From the NCBI GenBank assembly GCA_007123985.1, contig SLGA01000144.1, positions 1-23,397 on the forward strand: a DNA stretch of 23,397 nt, given 5' to 3'. The DNA is from Balneolaceae bacterium. Its GTDB lineage: Bacteria > Bacteroidota > Rhodothermia > Balneolales > Balneolaceae. Numbering within the stretch: the first letter of the stretch is position 1; every line of letters starts with the position of its first letter. This document shows, piece by piece, positions 1-7,109 of this stretch. The notes beneath the pieces were generated by a model. The model did no database searches, was not told the origin of the DNA, and was given only the letters and a program-made list of their open reading frames with translations. Both the position numbers and the translations under genes were made by a program.

Positions 1-738
1 CTTGATCAGGGCTGGCTCACAGCCATGACAAACGTTGGCACCATGATTGATATTCCGGTTCCAATGTACATCATAGATCACCCAAGAGGTCTTGTTGTAT
101 TCGATACCGGAATGAGCGTGGATGTAGTTCCGGATAATGGAGCCGAATATTGGGGCCCGGTCTCACAGGCATTTATTCCATCAATGACACGCGACCAGGG
201 AATTGATGAAAGGTTGCAACAAATCGGGAAATCTGCATCTGATGTTAAATATGTAATCCACTCGCATTTCCACCTTGATCATGCCGGTAACATCAGCATG
301 TTTCCAAATGCTACACATATCGTTCGCAAAGCCGAATTGAAAAATGCATGGTGGCCGGAACAATTCCAGCGCGCTGCTTATGTGCTTGATGACTACATGG
401 AAACCAGGAATTTTAACTTCATCGAATTGACGGATGATATGGATCTTTTCGGTGATGGCGCCATCGAACTGATTGATACCAAAGGGCATACACAGGGCCA
501 CCAATCCCTTATAGTGCGTCTGCCAAATACAGGTACAGTAATACTTGCGGCCGATGCTGCCTACATGCCTGAAAACCTTCAGGGTACAATTCCCGGAATT
601 GTTTGGAATGTGCAGGAAGCTATGGAAGCCATCGAACGCATGAAGCTGATTCGCGACCGTGAAAATGGCGAAATCTGGCTTGGACACAGTATGGAGCAAT
701 TTCAGCAAAGACGCTTGCTTCCCGAATATTACGACTGA
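1..738 (+). CDS. MBL-fold lactonase, AHL-lactonase-like (5' partial)
   Basis: This is a metallo-beta-lactamase-fold hydrolase of the N-acyl-homoserine lactonase (AiiA/AttM) type, which opens lactone rings with a dinuclear zinc centre. Numbering from the first ATG at 25, the metal motif HSHFHLDH lies at residues 79-86, a GHTQGH motif at 154-159, the bridging Asp at D177 with the family Tyr at Y180, and the last His at H221 (LGH). The frame is open from base 1 to that ATG, and the codons before it (LDQGWLTA) read like the segment that precedes the first strand in AiiA, so the true start is probably upstream of the window with a few tens of residues missing. A terminator follows at 756-803, so it may not share a transcript with the next operon. 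The physiological lactone is unknown; a sugar or dicarboxylate lactone is as likely as a quorum signal. Confidence 0.85.
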   Translation, partial: LDQGWLTAMTNVGTMIDIPVPMYIIDHPRGLVVFDTGMSVDVVPDNGAEYWGPVSQAFIPSMTRDQGIDERLQQIGKSASDVKYVIHSHFHLDHAGNISMFPNATHIVRKAELKNAWWPEQFQRAAYVLDDYMETRNFNFIELTDDMDLFGDGAIELIDTKGHTQGHQSLIVRLPNTGTVILAADAAYMPENLQGTIPGIVWNVQEAMEAIERMKLIRDRENGEIWLGHSMEQFQQRRLLPEYYD

Positions 739-755
739 TTTATTAATTAGCGCCA

Positions 756-803
756 AAATTGAGCATCGGGTTTAAATGGTTGATTTATCCCGATGCTTAA
801 TTT
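756..803 (+). terminator. Rho-independent terminator after lactonase gene
   Basis: An inverted repeat pairs 756-770 with 789-803 (core AGCATCGGG / CCCGATGCT, one G-U pair, about 15 pairs) around an 18-base loop. A T-rich run (TTTCTTT) follows. The left flank is A-rich, so it could act in both directions. It separates the lactonase gene from the symporter operon. Confidence 0.7.
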
Positions 804-845
804 CTTTATGAAGTTCGTTTCTCTCCCAATTCTACAAAAAGAAGT

Positions 846-935
846 ATGAATCTACTCATCCTGCTCGGAATTATTATCCTCATCTACTGGGTGGGCGGAA
901 TTTACTACGTAAGCAAAAAAGAAGACTGGACCTGA
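846..935 (+). CDS. 29-residue membrane peptide, putative symporter small accessory protein
   Basis: A short ORF from ATG 846 to TGA 933-935 encodes 29 residues. It begins MNLLILLGIIILIYWVGG, which forms a single transmembrane helix, and ends in a charged tail, VSKKEDWT. A weak AGAAG lies just upstream. The stop abuts the symporter gene: the symporter's alternative TTG start is at 936 and its ATG at 942, so the two are almost certainly co-translated. Very small single-helix proteins encoded directly upstream of SSS-family symporters occur in other genomes and are annotated as symporter small accessory proteins. Assignment here rests on size, topology and position; I cannot confirm homology. 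The chance-ORF alternative is weakened by the clean hydrophobic pattern and tight junction. Confidence 0.6.
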   Translation: MNLLILLGIIILIYWVGGIYYVSKKEDWT

Positions 936-941
936 TTGGTT

Positions 942-2447
942 ATGGAAGAACTCTCAATTGGTGCATGGGCATGGTTCTGGTTGGTCTTTTTTATTGTAGG
1001 CACACTTGGCATTGGCTTCTACGCCATGACCAAAACCAAAACAGATGAAGATTTTGCAGTAGCCCGAAAGTCCTACGGTCCATATATCCTTATTCTTGCA
1101 CTTGCATCTACCATTGCAAGCGGCTCCACATTTATGGGTATTCCCGGCCTCGCTTATGATAAAGGTTTCCCTGCGCTTTGGTATCCGGCCATTTATCCCA
1201 TTGGTATCTACATTGGCCTTATTTTATCGGTACAATTAATTAAACGCGCAGGTGATGCATTCCGATCAAATTCCCTGCCAGAGTTTCTGGGTCAGCGTTT
1301 CGATAGTGATTTTTTACGTGTTGGTTTTGCATTATTGTCGCTACTGCTGATCTATTATGTAACGGCACAGGTTGTTGCCGCAGCAACAGCGTTTGAGGTG
1401 ATGCTTGGCGTCGATTACCGATTGGGGGTAATAGTTACGGTTATTGTAATTGGTATTTACATCACCATTGGCGGTTCGCACGCCGATATTTTAACGGATG
1501 CATTTCAGGGCGGTTTGATGCTGCTGATTGCGTTGCTCATCACCGTTCTCTTCTTTCTTGGAACTGGAACTGAAGGTGGAGGAGCGGCAGGAATAAATGC
1601 AGCAATCGGCACACAGGATTCTTCCCTAACATGGGATAACTACTTCTCACCGGGCGATCCGATATTCGGAAGTTTATGGCTTGTTATCCTGATGTTTATC
1701 GCTCATTTACCATTTGCGATGAACCCTCATATAGGTAACAAAGCATTTGCATTGAAAGACTCTGCACAACTCCGAAAATTTCTCATCATGGCCATTCCCA
1801 TCGGATCTATTCTTGGTTTTGCCGTGCTGGGGGGTTTGCATGCCAGAGCGGTTATTGGCCCAGACCTGAGGCCTGATGCAGCCATACCTGCCCTTTTTAT
1901 TGAACTTTTTCCACCTGCACTGGCCGGCTTTCTGGGTATCGCAATCTTGTCTGCAATAATTTCAACCGCCGATGGACTTTTTGTTTCCATCGCCGTGATT
2001 TTCAGTAACGACTTGTACAGAAAAACCTTCTCCCATAAAATTCATCCAAATAAATCTCAAAAAGAGATTGAAAAGACAGCGCTAAACATATCACGAGTGG
2101 CAACGGTGATTACCGTGTTTGCAGCCATGTGGCTTGCCTGGAATCCGCCTGACTTTCTTGCCGTTTTACTATGGATTGGTGTGGGGGGAATTATGAGTGG
2201 TGCTGCCGGTCCGCTCGTGATCGGGTCGATTTGGCGACGATCAACCAAAGCGGGTGCAATTTCATCATTTCTTGTGGGAGTTATCAGTTACGCGGCCATG
2301 TGGTTAATTATCGGCTGGCAAAATCCGTTTGGAGCAGCCGGTGTATGTGTAATTCTTGCATCAATCGTAATGGTGGTTGTTAGCCTGTTTACCAAACCGA
2401 TGCCCGAAGATAAGCTCAATGAAATCTTTTCACCGGTTCGAAAATAA
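942..2447 (+). CDS. Sodium:solute symporter (SSS family)
   Basis: This is an inner-membrane Na+-coupled symporter of the SSS family (LeuT fold), about 501 residues with roughly 13 hydrophobic helices. The first core helix carries ASTIASGSTFMGIPG (residues about 55-69) and a later helix carries SAIISTADG (about 337-345). These are the unwound substrate-site helix and the Ser/Thr-rich sodium-site helix typical of the family. The cytosolic segment after helix one (TKTKTDEDFAVARKS) is also characteristic. ATG 942 is preferred over TTG 936, which would add two residues. The gene directly follows the 29-residue membrane peptide and is the first large gene of the catabolic operon, so it likely imports the operon's substrate. 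SSS members carry organic acids, sugars, amino acids and vitamins, so the sequence alone does not fix the substrate. Confidence 0.9.
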   Translation: MEELSIGAWAWFWLVFFIVGTLGIGFYAMTKTKTDEDFAVARKSYGPYILILALASTIASGSTFMGIPGLAYDKGFPALWYPAIYPIGIYIGLILSVQLIKRAGDAFRSNSLPEFLGQRFDSDFLRVGFALLSLLLIYYVTAQVVAAATAFEVMLGVDYRLGVIVTVIVIGIYITIGGSHADILTDAFQGGLMLLIALLITVLFFLGTGTEGGGAAGINAAIGTQDSSLTWDNYFSPGDPIFGSLWLVILMFIAHLPFAMNPHIGNKAFALKDSAQLRKFLIMAIPIGSILGFAVLGGLHARAVIGPDLRPDAAIPALFIELFPPALAGFLGIAILSAIISTADGLFVSIAVIFSNDLYRKTFSHKIHPNKSQKEIEKTALNISRVATVITVFAAMWLAWNPPDFLAVLLWIGVGGIMSGAAGPLVIGSIWRRSTKAGAISSFLVGVISYAAMWLIIGWQNPFGAAGVCVILASIVMVVVSLFTKPMPEDKLNEIFSPVRK

Positions 2448-2460
2448 TATTCATCCAGCA

Positions 2461-2476
2461 AGGAGGAAAACCTCCT
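2461..2476 (+). promoter_or_regulatory. Hairpin that buries an AGGAGG Shine-Dalgarno
   Basis: AGGAGG at 2461-2466 is followed by AAAA and its exact complement CCTCCT at 2471-2476, a perfect 6-bp hairpin with a 4-base loop. The ATG of the next gene is at 2483. The only strong anti-SD match in this junction is thus base-paired and, read linearly, is 16 bases from the start, further than usual. It could lower or gate translation of the 183-residue protein, or be a short RNA-processing stem. The pairing is visible; the regulatory role is inference. Confidence 0.45.
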
Positions 2477-2482
2477 GAAACC

Positions 2483-3034
2483 ATGATTCAGACAGCAGTA
2501 CATGCAGAACTTAGCAACAAACAGATACAGTTTGGAATTAAGAGTGCGTATCCGTTTCGTAGGTTAATAGAGCGATATGAAAATGATGGTTACTTAACTA
2601 TCTGGTACCCATGGTATTATGTTTCTGTGTCGGTTGAAATGGATACGTACTTGAAGAAAGGAATGGTGTACGGCGATCTGGTTGCAGTAGATTGTCTGAG
2701 GCCAGTGAAAGAACGGGTTTCGTCATACCCGGAAACAATTCCCTCTGATTTAACTGACGGAACGGTATTGAAAAGTAAAATAGATGAAACAGAAGCTTCA
2801 GAAGAAGCCGTTGATTTGATAAAAGGAATTGTACTGAGCCGAAATAAACTATTGAAGAATTATGAAGTGAAGGCAAAAATATGCCGCCTCTACTATCTGA
2901 AAACATTTGTGGTAAAATTAAAAGAGAGGCCGGTAAACGAGTGGATTTACATTGATGAACATTTCGAAGCGGCAGCAAAACTCCAATCAAGGCCCGAGAT
3001 TTTATCATACATTCAAAATTTAAATATAGATTAG
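2483..3034 (+). CDS. Hypothetical protein of the C5-acid operon
   Basis: I do not recognise this 183-residue protein. It has no signal peptide or transmembrane helix and looks soluble and cytoplasmic. The N-terminal half is rich in aromatic residues (LTIWYPWYYVSVSVEM around residues 39-54). A short acidic stretch follows (KIDETEASEEAVD around 99-111), then a basic, mixed alpha/beta segment (SRNKLLKNYEVKAKICRLYY around 117-136) and a final helix-like tail. It lies 35 bases after the symporter and 3 bases before the CitE-like lyase, so it is embedded in the operon and translationally coupled to the lyase. The only good SD upstream sits in a hairpin at 2461-2476. It could be an accessory or sensory partner of the symporter or of the CoA enzymes, but nothing visible gives a function. 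Confidence that it is a real gene is high. Confidence 0.75.
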   Translation: MIQTAVHAELSNKQIQFGIKSAYPFRRLIERYENDGYLTIWYPWYYVSVSVEMDTYLKKGMVYGDLVAVDCLRPVKERVSSYPETIPSDLTDGTVLKSKIDETEASEEAVDLIKGIVLSRNKLLKNYEVKAKICRLYYLKTFVVKLKERPVNEWIYIDEHFEAAAKLQSRPEILSYIQNLNID

Positions 3035-3037
3035 GAG

Positions 3038-3907
3038 ATGGAAGAATCCTCAAACGTACATGAACTCACCCCTGTTCGAAGCTTGCTGTTCGTACCCGCC
3101 GGCAAACTGGATAAATGGGAAAAAGCTGAAAACTCCGGCGCTGATGTACTCTGCATTGATCTTGAAGACAGTGTTCCCCCTGGTGAAAAACGAAATGCCC
3201 GCTCAGAAGTGTTCGCCTTTCTGGAGCATGGTTCACAAAATCACCCTTTTATTACCCTCCGCATAAACTCGGTCGAATCTGATTTTGGTAAGAGTGATTT
3301 GGAGATGATTCGAGAACTTACAAAACCCGTTGGGGGGCTAATGGTACCAAAGCTCAGCGAATCGGGTTCTCTTGAAAAATTATCGAAACAGCTGATTATG
3401 TTTGAAAGAAAAACACAACTGATTCCCCTGATAGAGACAGCTCGGGCACTTGAAAATTGCAGGGCGATCATGAGCACAAATCTGGTAACCGGTGCAATTT
3501 TTGGCGGACACGATCTGGCCATGGAGCTCGGGTGTTCGAAAGATTGGGATGTGCTATCAGCATACAGATCAGATTTCATCCGGAGTGCGGGCGGATTGAA
3601 CCTTTCGCTGATTGACATGCCCTGGTTTGGCCTTGATGATAATAATGGCCTCAGAGCCGAAACGCTCAACGCAAAGCGATTTGGATTTACAGCAAAAGCA
3701 GCAATCCACCCGGCGCAGATAGAAACGATTAATCGCGCCTTTATGCCAACCCGGCAGGAGATCGACGATGCCTCTGAAATGATTCGGGTGTTTGAGGGAG
3801 CAGGCGGCCATGCTGTGGCCTGGAGAGGTACCGTGCTTGAACCCCCGGTAATAAACCAGGCAAAACGCATGATGGAACGGGCGAAATATTTTGAACAAAA
3901 AATGTAA
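3038..3907 (+). CDS. HpcH/HpaI aldolase (CitE-like), putative citramalyl-CoA lyase
   Basis: This is a TIM-barrel CoA-ester lyase of the HpcH/HpaI (CitE-like) family, 289 residues, normal for the family. Expected landmarks are present: VRSLLFVPA near the start (13-21), DLEDSVPPGEK (41-51) with metal-binding acidic residues, LRIN with R75, LIETA with E133, GGHDLAME (156-163) and AIHPAQ (222-227). Members cleave citryl-, malyl- or citramalyl-CoA into acetyl-CoA plus an oxo-acid. With a CoA-transferase and a double-hotdog hydratase in the same operon, citramalyl-CoA lyase (acetyl-CoA plus pyruvate; ccl in P. aeruginosa) is the best reading; malyl-CoA lyase is the main alternative. The start at 3038 is 3 bases after the upstream stop, with an AGGAG overlapping the junction. 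Confidence 0.85.
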   Translation: MEESSNVHELTPVRSLLFVPAGKLDKWEKAENSGADVLCIDLEDSVPPGEKRNARSEVFAFLEHGSQNHPFITLRINSVESDFGKSDLEMIRELTKPVGGLMVPKLSESGSLEKLSKQLIMFERKTQLIPLIETARALENCRAIMSTNLVTGAIFGGHDLAMELGCSKDWDVLSAYRSDFIRSAGGLNLSLIDMPWFGLDDNNGLRAETLNAKRFGFTAKAAIHPAQIETINRAFMPTRQEIDDASEMIRVFEGAGGHAVAWRGTVLEPPVINQAKRMMERAKYFEQKM

Positions 3908-3936
3908 AGATCAGCAGATTAAAGTGGTAAAAAGCG

Positions 3937-5100
3937 ATGAAAATAGATTTAAATGAAACCCATGAAGAACTCAGAAAAAGGGTTCGGGAAATCACCAAGA
4001 AATATCCGGATGCCTACTGGCAAGATCTGGATGAGAACAGAAAATATCCGTCAGAATTTGTGGATGAACTGAGCCGGAGCGGGCTGCTTTCAGTACTGAT
4101 TCCAAAGGAGTATGGAGGTGAGGGCAGGTCACTAACTGAGGCCACCGTTGTGATGGAAGAAATTCAGGCAAATGGCTGTAACGGTGGTGTTTGCCATGCA
4201 CAAATGTACATTATGGGTACACTTCTGAAGCATGGAAGCGAAGAGCAGAAGCAGCGCTTTTTACCAAAAATTGCCTCAGGCGAATTAAGGCTCCAAGTAT
4301 TTGGCGTAACCGAAAAGCATACCGGAAGCGATACAACGAAACTCCGCACTTTTGCCAAAAAAGTAGATGGTGGTTATCTGGTGAATGGCCATAAGTTTTA
4401 TATCGGCCGGGGCCAGTACTCTGATCTGATGCTTCTGCTTGCACGTACCACTCCGATTGATGAGGTGGAGAAAAAGGTAGATGGCCTTTCCACATTTCTT
4501 GTGGATATGCGAAAGGAGAAAGGCAAATCTCTGGATATTCGTCCAATCCGAACCATGATGAATCACTCTCTCACGGAAATCTACATCAACGATCTTTTTA
4601 TACCTGATGAAAACCTGGTGGGCGAACTGGGTAAAGGGTTTCGCTATATATTAGATGGTATGAATGCCGAACGGCTATTGATTGCCTCGGAGTGTGTGGG
4701 GGATGCGAAGTGGTTCATCAACCGATCGGTAGAATGGGCCAATCAGCGCGAACTTTTTGAGCGGCCAATCGGGCAGAACCAGGGAATTCAGTTCCCGATT
4801 GCACGGGCATATGCATCGATGCTGGCCGCCGAAATGATGGTAAAAAAAGGATGTGCAATCTTTGAAGCCGGCAAAAAATGTGGCGAAGAGGCGAATACGT
4901 CACTCCTTCTGGCCTCAGAAGCTTCCTGGGAAGCTGCTAATGTGGCGATGCAAACCTATGGCGGCCGAGGTTTCGATGCCAATTTTGCCATTGAGAGAAA
5001 ATTCCGTGAAACAAGACTCTACCAGGTTGCCCCGATTTCCAAGAATCTGATTCTTGCTTATCTTTCTGAACATGTTCTTGGGCTTCCAAGATCATACTAA
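3937..5100 (+). CDS. Acyl-CoA dehydrogenase, possibly for methylsuccinyl-CoA
   Basis: This is an FAD-dependent acyl-CoA dehydrogenase of 387 residues, with the helical N-domain, the beta domain (VFGVTEKHTGSDT, 121-133, FAD/substrate contact) and the C-terminal helical domain (RELFERPIGQNQ 271-282; QTYGGRGF 339-346). The canonical MCAD/SCAD base sits in a YEGT-like motif near the C-terminus, and here that position reads LYQVAPISKN with no Glu. A Glu is present in NAERL (E245), the helix-G position used by isovaleryl-CoA and long-chain acyl-CoA dehydrogenases, so the enzyme is probably active. A gene of this family accompanies the itaconate genes in P. aeruginosa (PA0879). A role in oxidising methylsuccinyl-CoA to an unsaturated C5 CoA-ester is plausible but inferred. 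It lies 29 bases after the lyase gene. Confidence 0.88.
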   Translation: MKIDLNETHEELRKRVREITKKYPDAYWQDLDENRKYPSEFVDELSRSGLLSVLIPKEYGGEGRSLTEATVVMEEIQANGCNGGVCHAQMYIMGTLLKHGSEEQKQRFLPKIASGELRLQVFGVTEKHTGSDTTKLRTFAKKVDGGYLVNGHKFYIGRGQYSDLMLLLARTTPIDEVEKKVDGLSTFLVDMRKEKGKSLDIRPIRTMMNHSLTEIYINDLFIPDENLVGELGKGFRYILDGMNAERLLIASECVGDAKWFINRSVEWANQRELFERPIGQNQGIQFPIARAYASMLAAEMMVKKGCAIFEAGKKCGEEANTSLLLASEASWEAANVAMQTYGGRGFDANFAIERKFRETRLYQVAPISKNLILAYLSEHVLGLPRSY

Positions 5101-5130
5101 ACATATACTTATTTTGTAAAAAATGATTTT

Positions 5131-6261
5131 ATGAATTTTCATCCTCTGAAAAATATCACTGTTATAAGCATTGAACAGGCTGTATCGGCACCGTTTGCAA
5201 GTTGCCGCCTGGCTGATGCTGGTGCCAGGGTGATAAAAGTTGAACGGGAAGGTACGGGCGATTTTGCACGGCAGTATGATGAGGTAGTGAATGGACAAAG
5301 CACCTACTTTACGTGGTTGAACCGCGGTAAAGAGTCAGTTCGGGTAGATATAAAATCGGAAGAGGGCCGATCACTGTTTTTGAATATAATTGCCAATGCT
5401 GATGTATTTATACAAAATCTTGCCCCCGGGGCTTTAAAAAAGCTGAACCTTCACAGCGAAGCACTGAGAAAAAATCACCCGGAGCTCATTACTTGCGATA
5501 TCAGTGGATATGGTGAAGAGGGCGAATACGCAAAAATGAAGGCGTATGATAATCTTGTTCAGGCAGAAACCGGATTGATCGATGTGACCGGGGATGGAGA
5601 TATGCGTGCAAAAACAGGAATCTCGATTGCAGATATCAGTACCGGAATGCACGCTTATGCAGCTATTCTCGAGGCTATACTCAATCGAAAAGAGACGGGT
5701 GATGGAGTGTCCATAAAAATATCGATGTTCGACTCCATGGCCGACTGGATGATGGTGCCCTGGCTGCATCAAAAGTATGGAGGAAAAGCCCCTGCGCGAA
5801 CGGGTGTTCATCATGCTGCGATTGCTCCATATGGGCCGTTTAAAACTGAAGGTGGCCGGGAGGTGATGATAGGAATACAAAATGAACGCGAATGGGTGCG
5901 GTTTTGCAATGATGTGATGAATGGTGCAATCAACCCGGAAGTTGATCGGTTCAGCCGTAACTCGCTGCGTGTTGAAAACAGGGATGAGCTGAACGCACTT
6001 ATCCAACGGAAGTTCAGTGAATTAAGTTATAATGATGTATTGCAGAGGTTGAAAGAGCAAAAAATTGCCTATGCAAGCTTGAACAGCATGGCTGAGTTTG
6101 TTGATCATCCGCAGCTACGGCTTACAAAAGTTGATTCGGAAGCCGGCACAATTGAAATGGCAAACCGCCCTGCAATTTTCTCCGGGTTTAATTCAACCTT
6201 TGGACCCGTGCCGGCACTGGGCGAACATGATGAAAAAATTAAAAAGGAGTTTGAAAAATGA
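5131..6261 (+). CDS. CaiB/BaiF class III CoA-transferase, putative itaconate CoA-transferase
   Basis: This is a class III CoA-transferase of 376 residues, with the family start (GARVIKVEREGTGDFAR, about 31-47), NRGKESVRVDIKSEEGR (64-80), DVFIQNLAPGAL (91-102) and the catalytic aspartate in KAYDNLVQAETG (D140), which forms the acyl-anhydride intermediate. Members move CoA between carboxylates, commonly from succinyl-CoA. Next to a double-hotdog hydratase and a CitE-like lyase, the likely acceptor is itaconate (Ict-like) or mesaconate. The gene overlaps the hydratase gene by 4 bases (ATGA), a strong coupling signal. Its substrate cannot be read from the sequence alone. Confidence 0.87.
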   Translation: MNFHPLKNITVISIEQAVSAPFASCRLADAGARVIKVEREGTGDFARQYDEVVNGQSTYFTWLNRGKESVRVDIKSEEGRSLFLNIIANADVFIQNLAPGALKKLNLHSEALRKNHPELITCDISGYGEEGEYAKMKAYDNLVQAETGLIDVTGDGDMRAKTGISIADISTGMHAYAAILEAILNRKETGDGVSIKISMFDSMADWMMVPWLHQKYGGKAPARTGVHHAAIAPYGPFKTEGGREVMIGIQNEREWVRFCNDVMNGAINPEVDRFSRNSLRVENRDELNALIQRKFSELSYNDVLQRLKEQKIAYASLNSMAEFVDHPQLRLTKVDSEAGTIEMANRPAIFSGFNSTFGPVPALGEHDEKIKKEFEK

Positions 6262-7109
6262 GCTACGAAGAGTGGATTGGTAAATCGAAAGATCAGAGTG
6301 ATTCAATGGCACCGGAACAGCTTCAACGGTTTGAGGCTATGATGGACAGAGACCCATCCGAAGTGCAGGCCGGCACTACGTTACCACCTTGCGCGCACTG
6401 GATCTATTTTACGCCGATGGAGAGACAATCGGATATTGCGGATGACGGGCACGCCAAAAAAGGAAGTTTCCTGCCGCCTGTGGATCTTCCAAAAAGAATG
6501 TGGGCCGGGGGAAAAATTCAATTTAAAAAGCCGCTTAAAACCGGTATCCCCGCTGATAAAAAATCGACTATCGTGAAGATTGAAGAGAAAGAAGGGACGA
6601 GCGGTAAGCTCTGTTTTGTGACGGTTCGCCATCAGATTAGTGCAACGGGTGCGGTTGCCGTTGATGAAGAGCAGCAGATTGTTTACAGGGAAGCATCCGA
6701 AGAGGGTGCGCACCCCATCAGAACCAAACCAATGGATATCGATTTCGACTGGAAAAAGAGCCGTGTGCTCACTTCAGCCGAACTGTTTCGGTATTCGGCA
6801 CTAACGTTTAACGGCCATAAAATTCATTACGATTTTCCCTACACAACAGATCAGGAGGGATATCCCAACCTGATTGTTCACGGGCCCCTCCTGCTTACGC
6901 TGCTTCTGAATGCGTTCAAATCGAAATCTGACGGAAAAGTGATTGAAGAGGTAGATTATAAATCGGTCGGCCCGATCTATCTTGGTGAAGAGCTTACAAT
7001 TACCAGTAAAGATGTGGACAATACAAAAGTGGAAATGAGGGTTTTGGGACCCGACAATAAAATCGCGATGATGGCACGTGTTAAATGGATCTATTCATGG
7101 AATCAATAA
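6258..7109 (+). CDS. Double-hotdog HTD2/MaoC-type hydratase, putative itaconyl-CoA or mesaconyl-C4-CoA hydratase
   Basis: This cytoplasmic enoyl-CoA hydratase of 283 residues has two hotdog folds. The N-terminal half resembles the FAS1-like dehydratase domain (WIYFTP around 48-53; VDLPKRMWAGGKIQF at 75-89). The C-terminal half holds the active site, YSALTFNGHKIHYDFPY (179-195), with N185, H190 and D192 in a hydratase-2-like pattern, followed by the conserved YPNLIVHGPLL (202-212). This architecture is shared by mesaconyl-C4-CoA hydratase of Chloroflexus and the itaconyl-CoA hydratase of P. aeruginosa (PA0878). Expected reaction: water addition to itaconyl-CoA or mesaconyl-CoA to give citramalyl-CoA for the lyase at 3038. 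It overlaps the CoA-transferase by 4 bases and the next gene by 25. Confidence 0.85.
   Translation: MSYEEWIGKSKDQSDSMAPEQLQRFEAMMDRDPSEVQAGTTLPPCAHWIYFTPMERQSDIADDGHAKKGSFLPPVDLPKRMWAGGKIQFKKPLKTGIPADKKSTIVKIEEKEGTSGKLCFVTVRHQISATGAVAVDEEQQIVYREASEEGAHPIRTKPMDIDFDWKKSRVLTSAELFRYSALTFNGHKIHYDFPYTTDQEGYPNLIVHGPLLLTLLLNAFKSKSDGKVIEEVDYKSVGPIYLGEELTITSKDVDNTKVEMRVLGPDNKIAMMARVKWIYSWNQ

Noticed and set aside
181..756. Long minus-strand ORF opposite the lactonase gene
   Set aside because: It is an antisense shadow: no family features, while the sense frame carries a full set of metal-binding motifs.
756..803. Hairpin upstream of the symporter considered as a riboswitch
   Set aside because: A single long stem followed by a T-rich run is fully explained as a terminator of the lactonase gene; no conserved aptamer features are visible.
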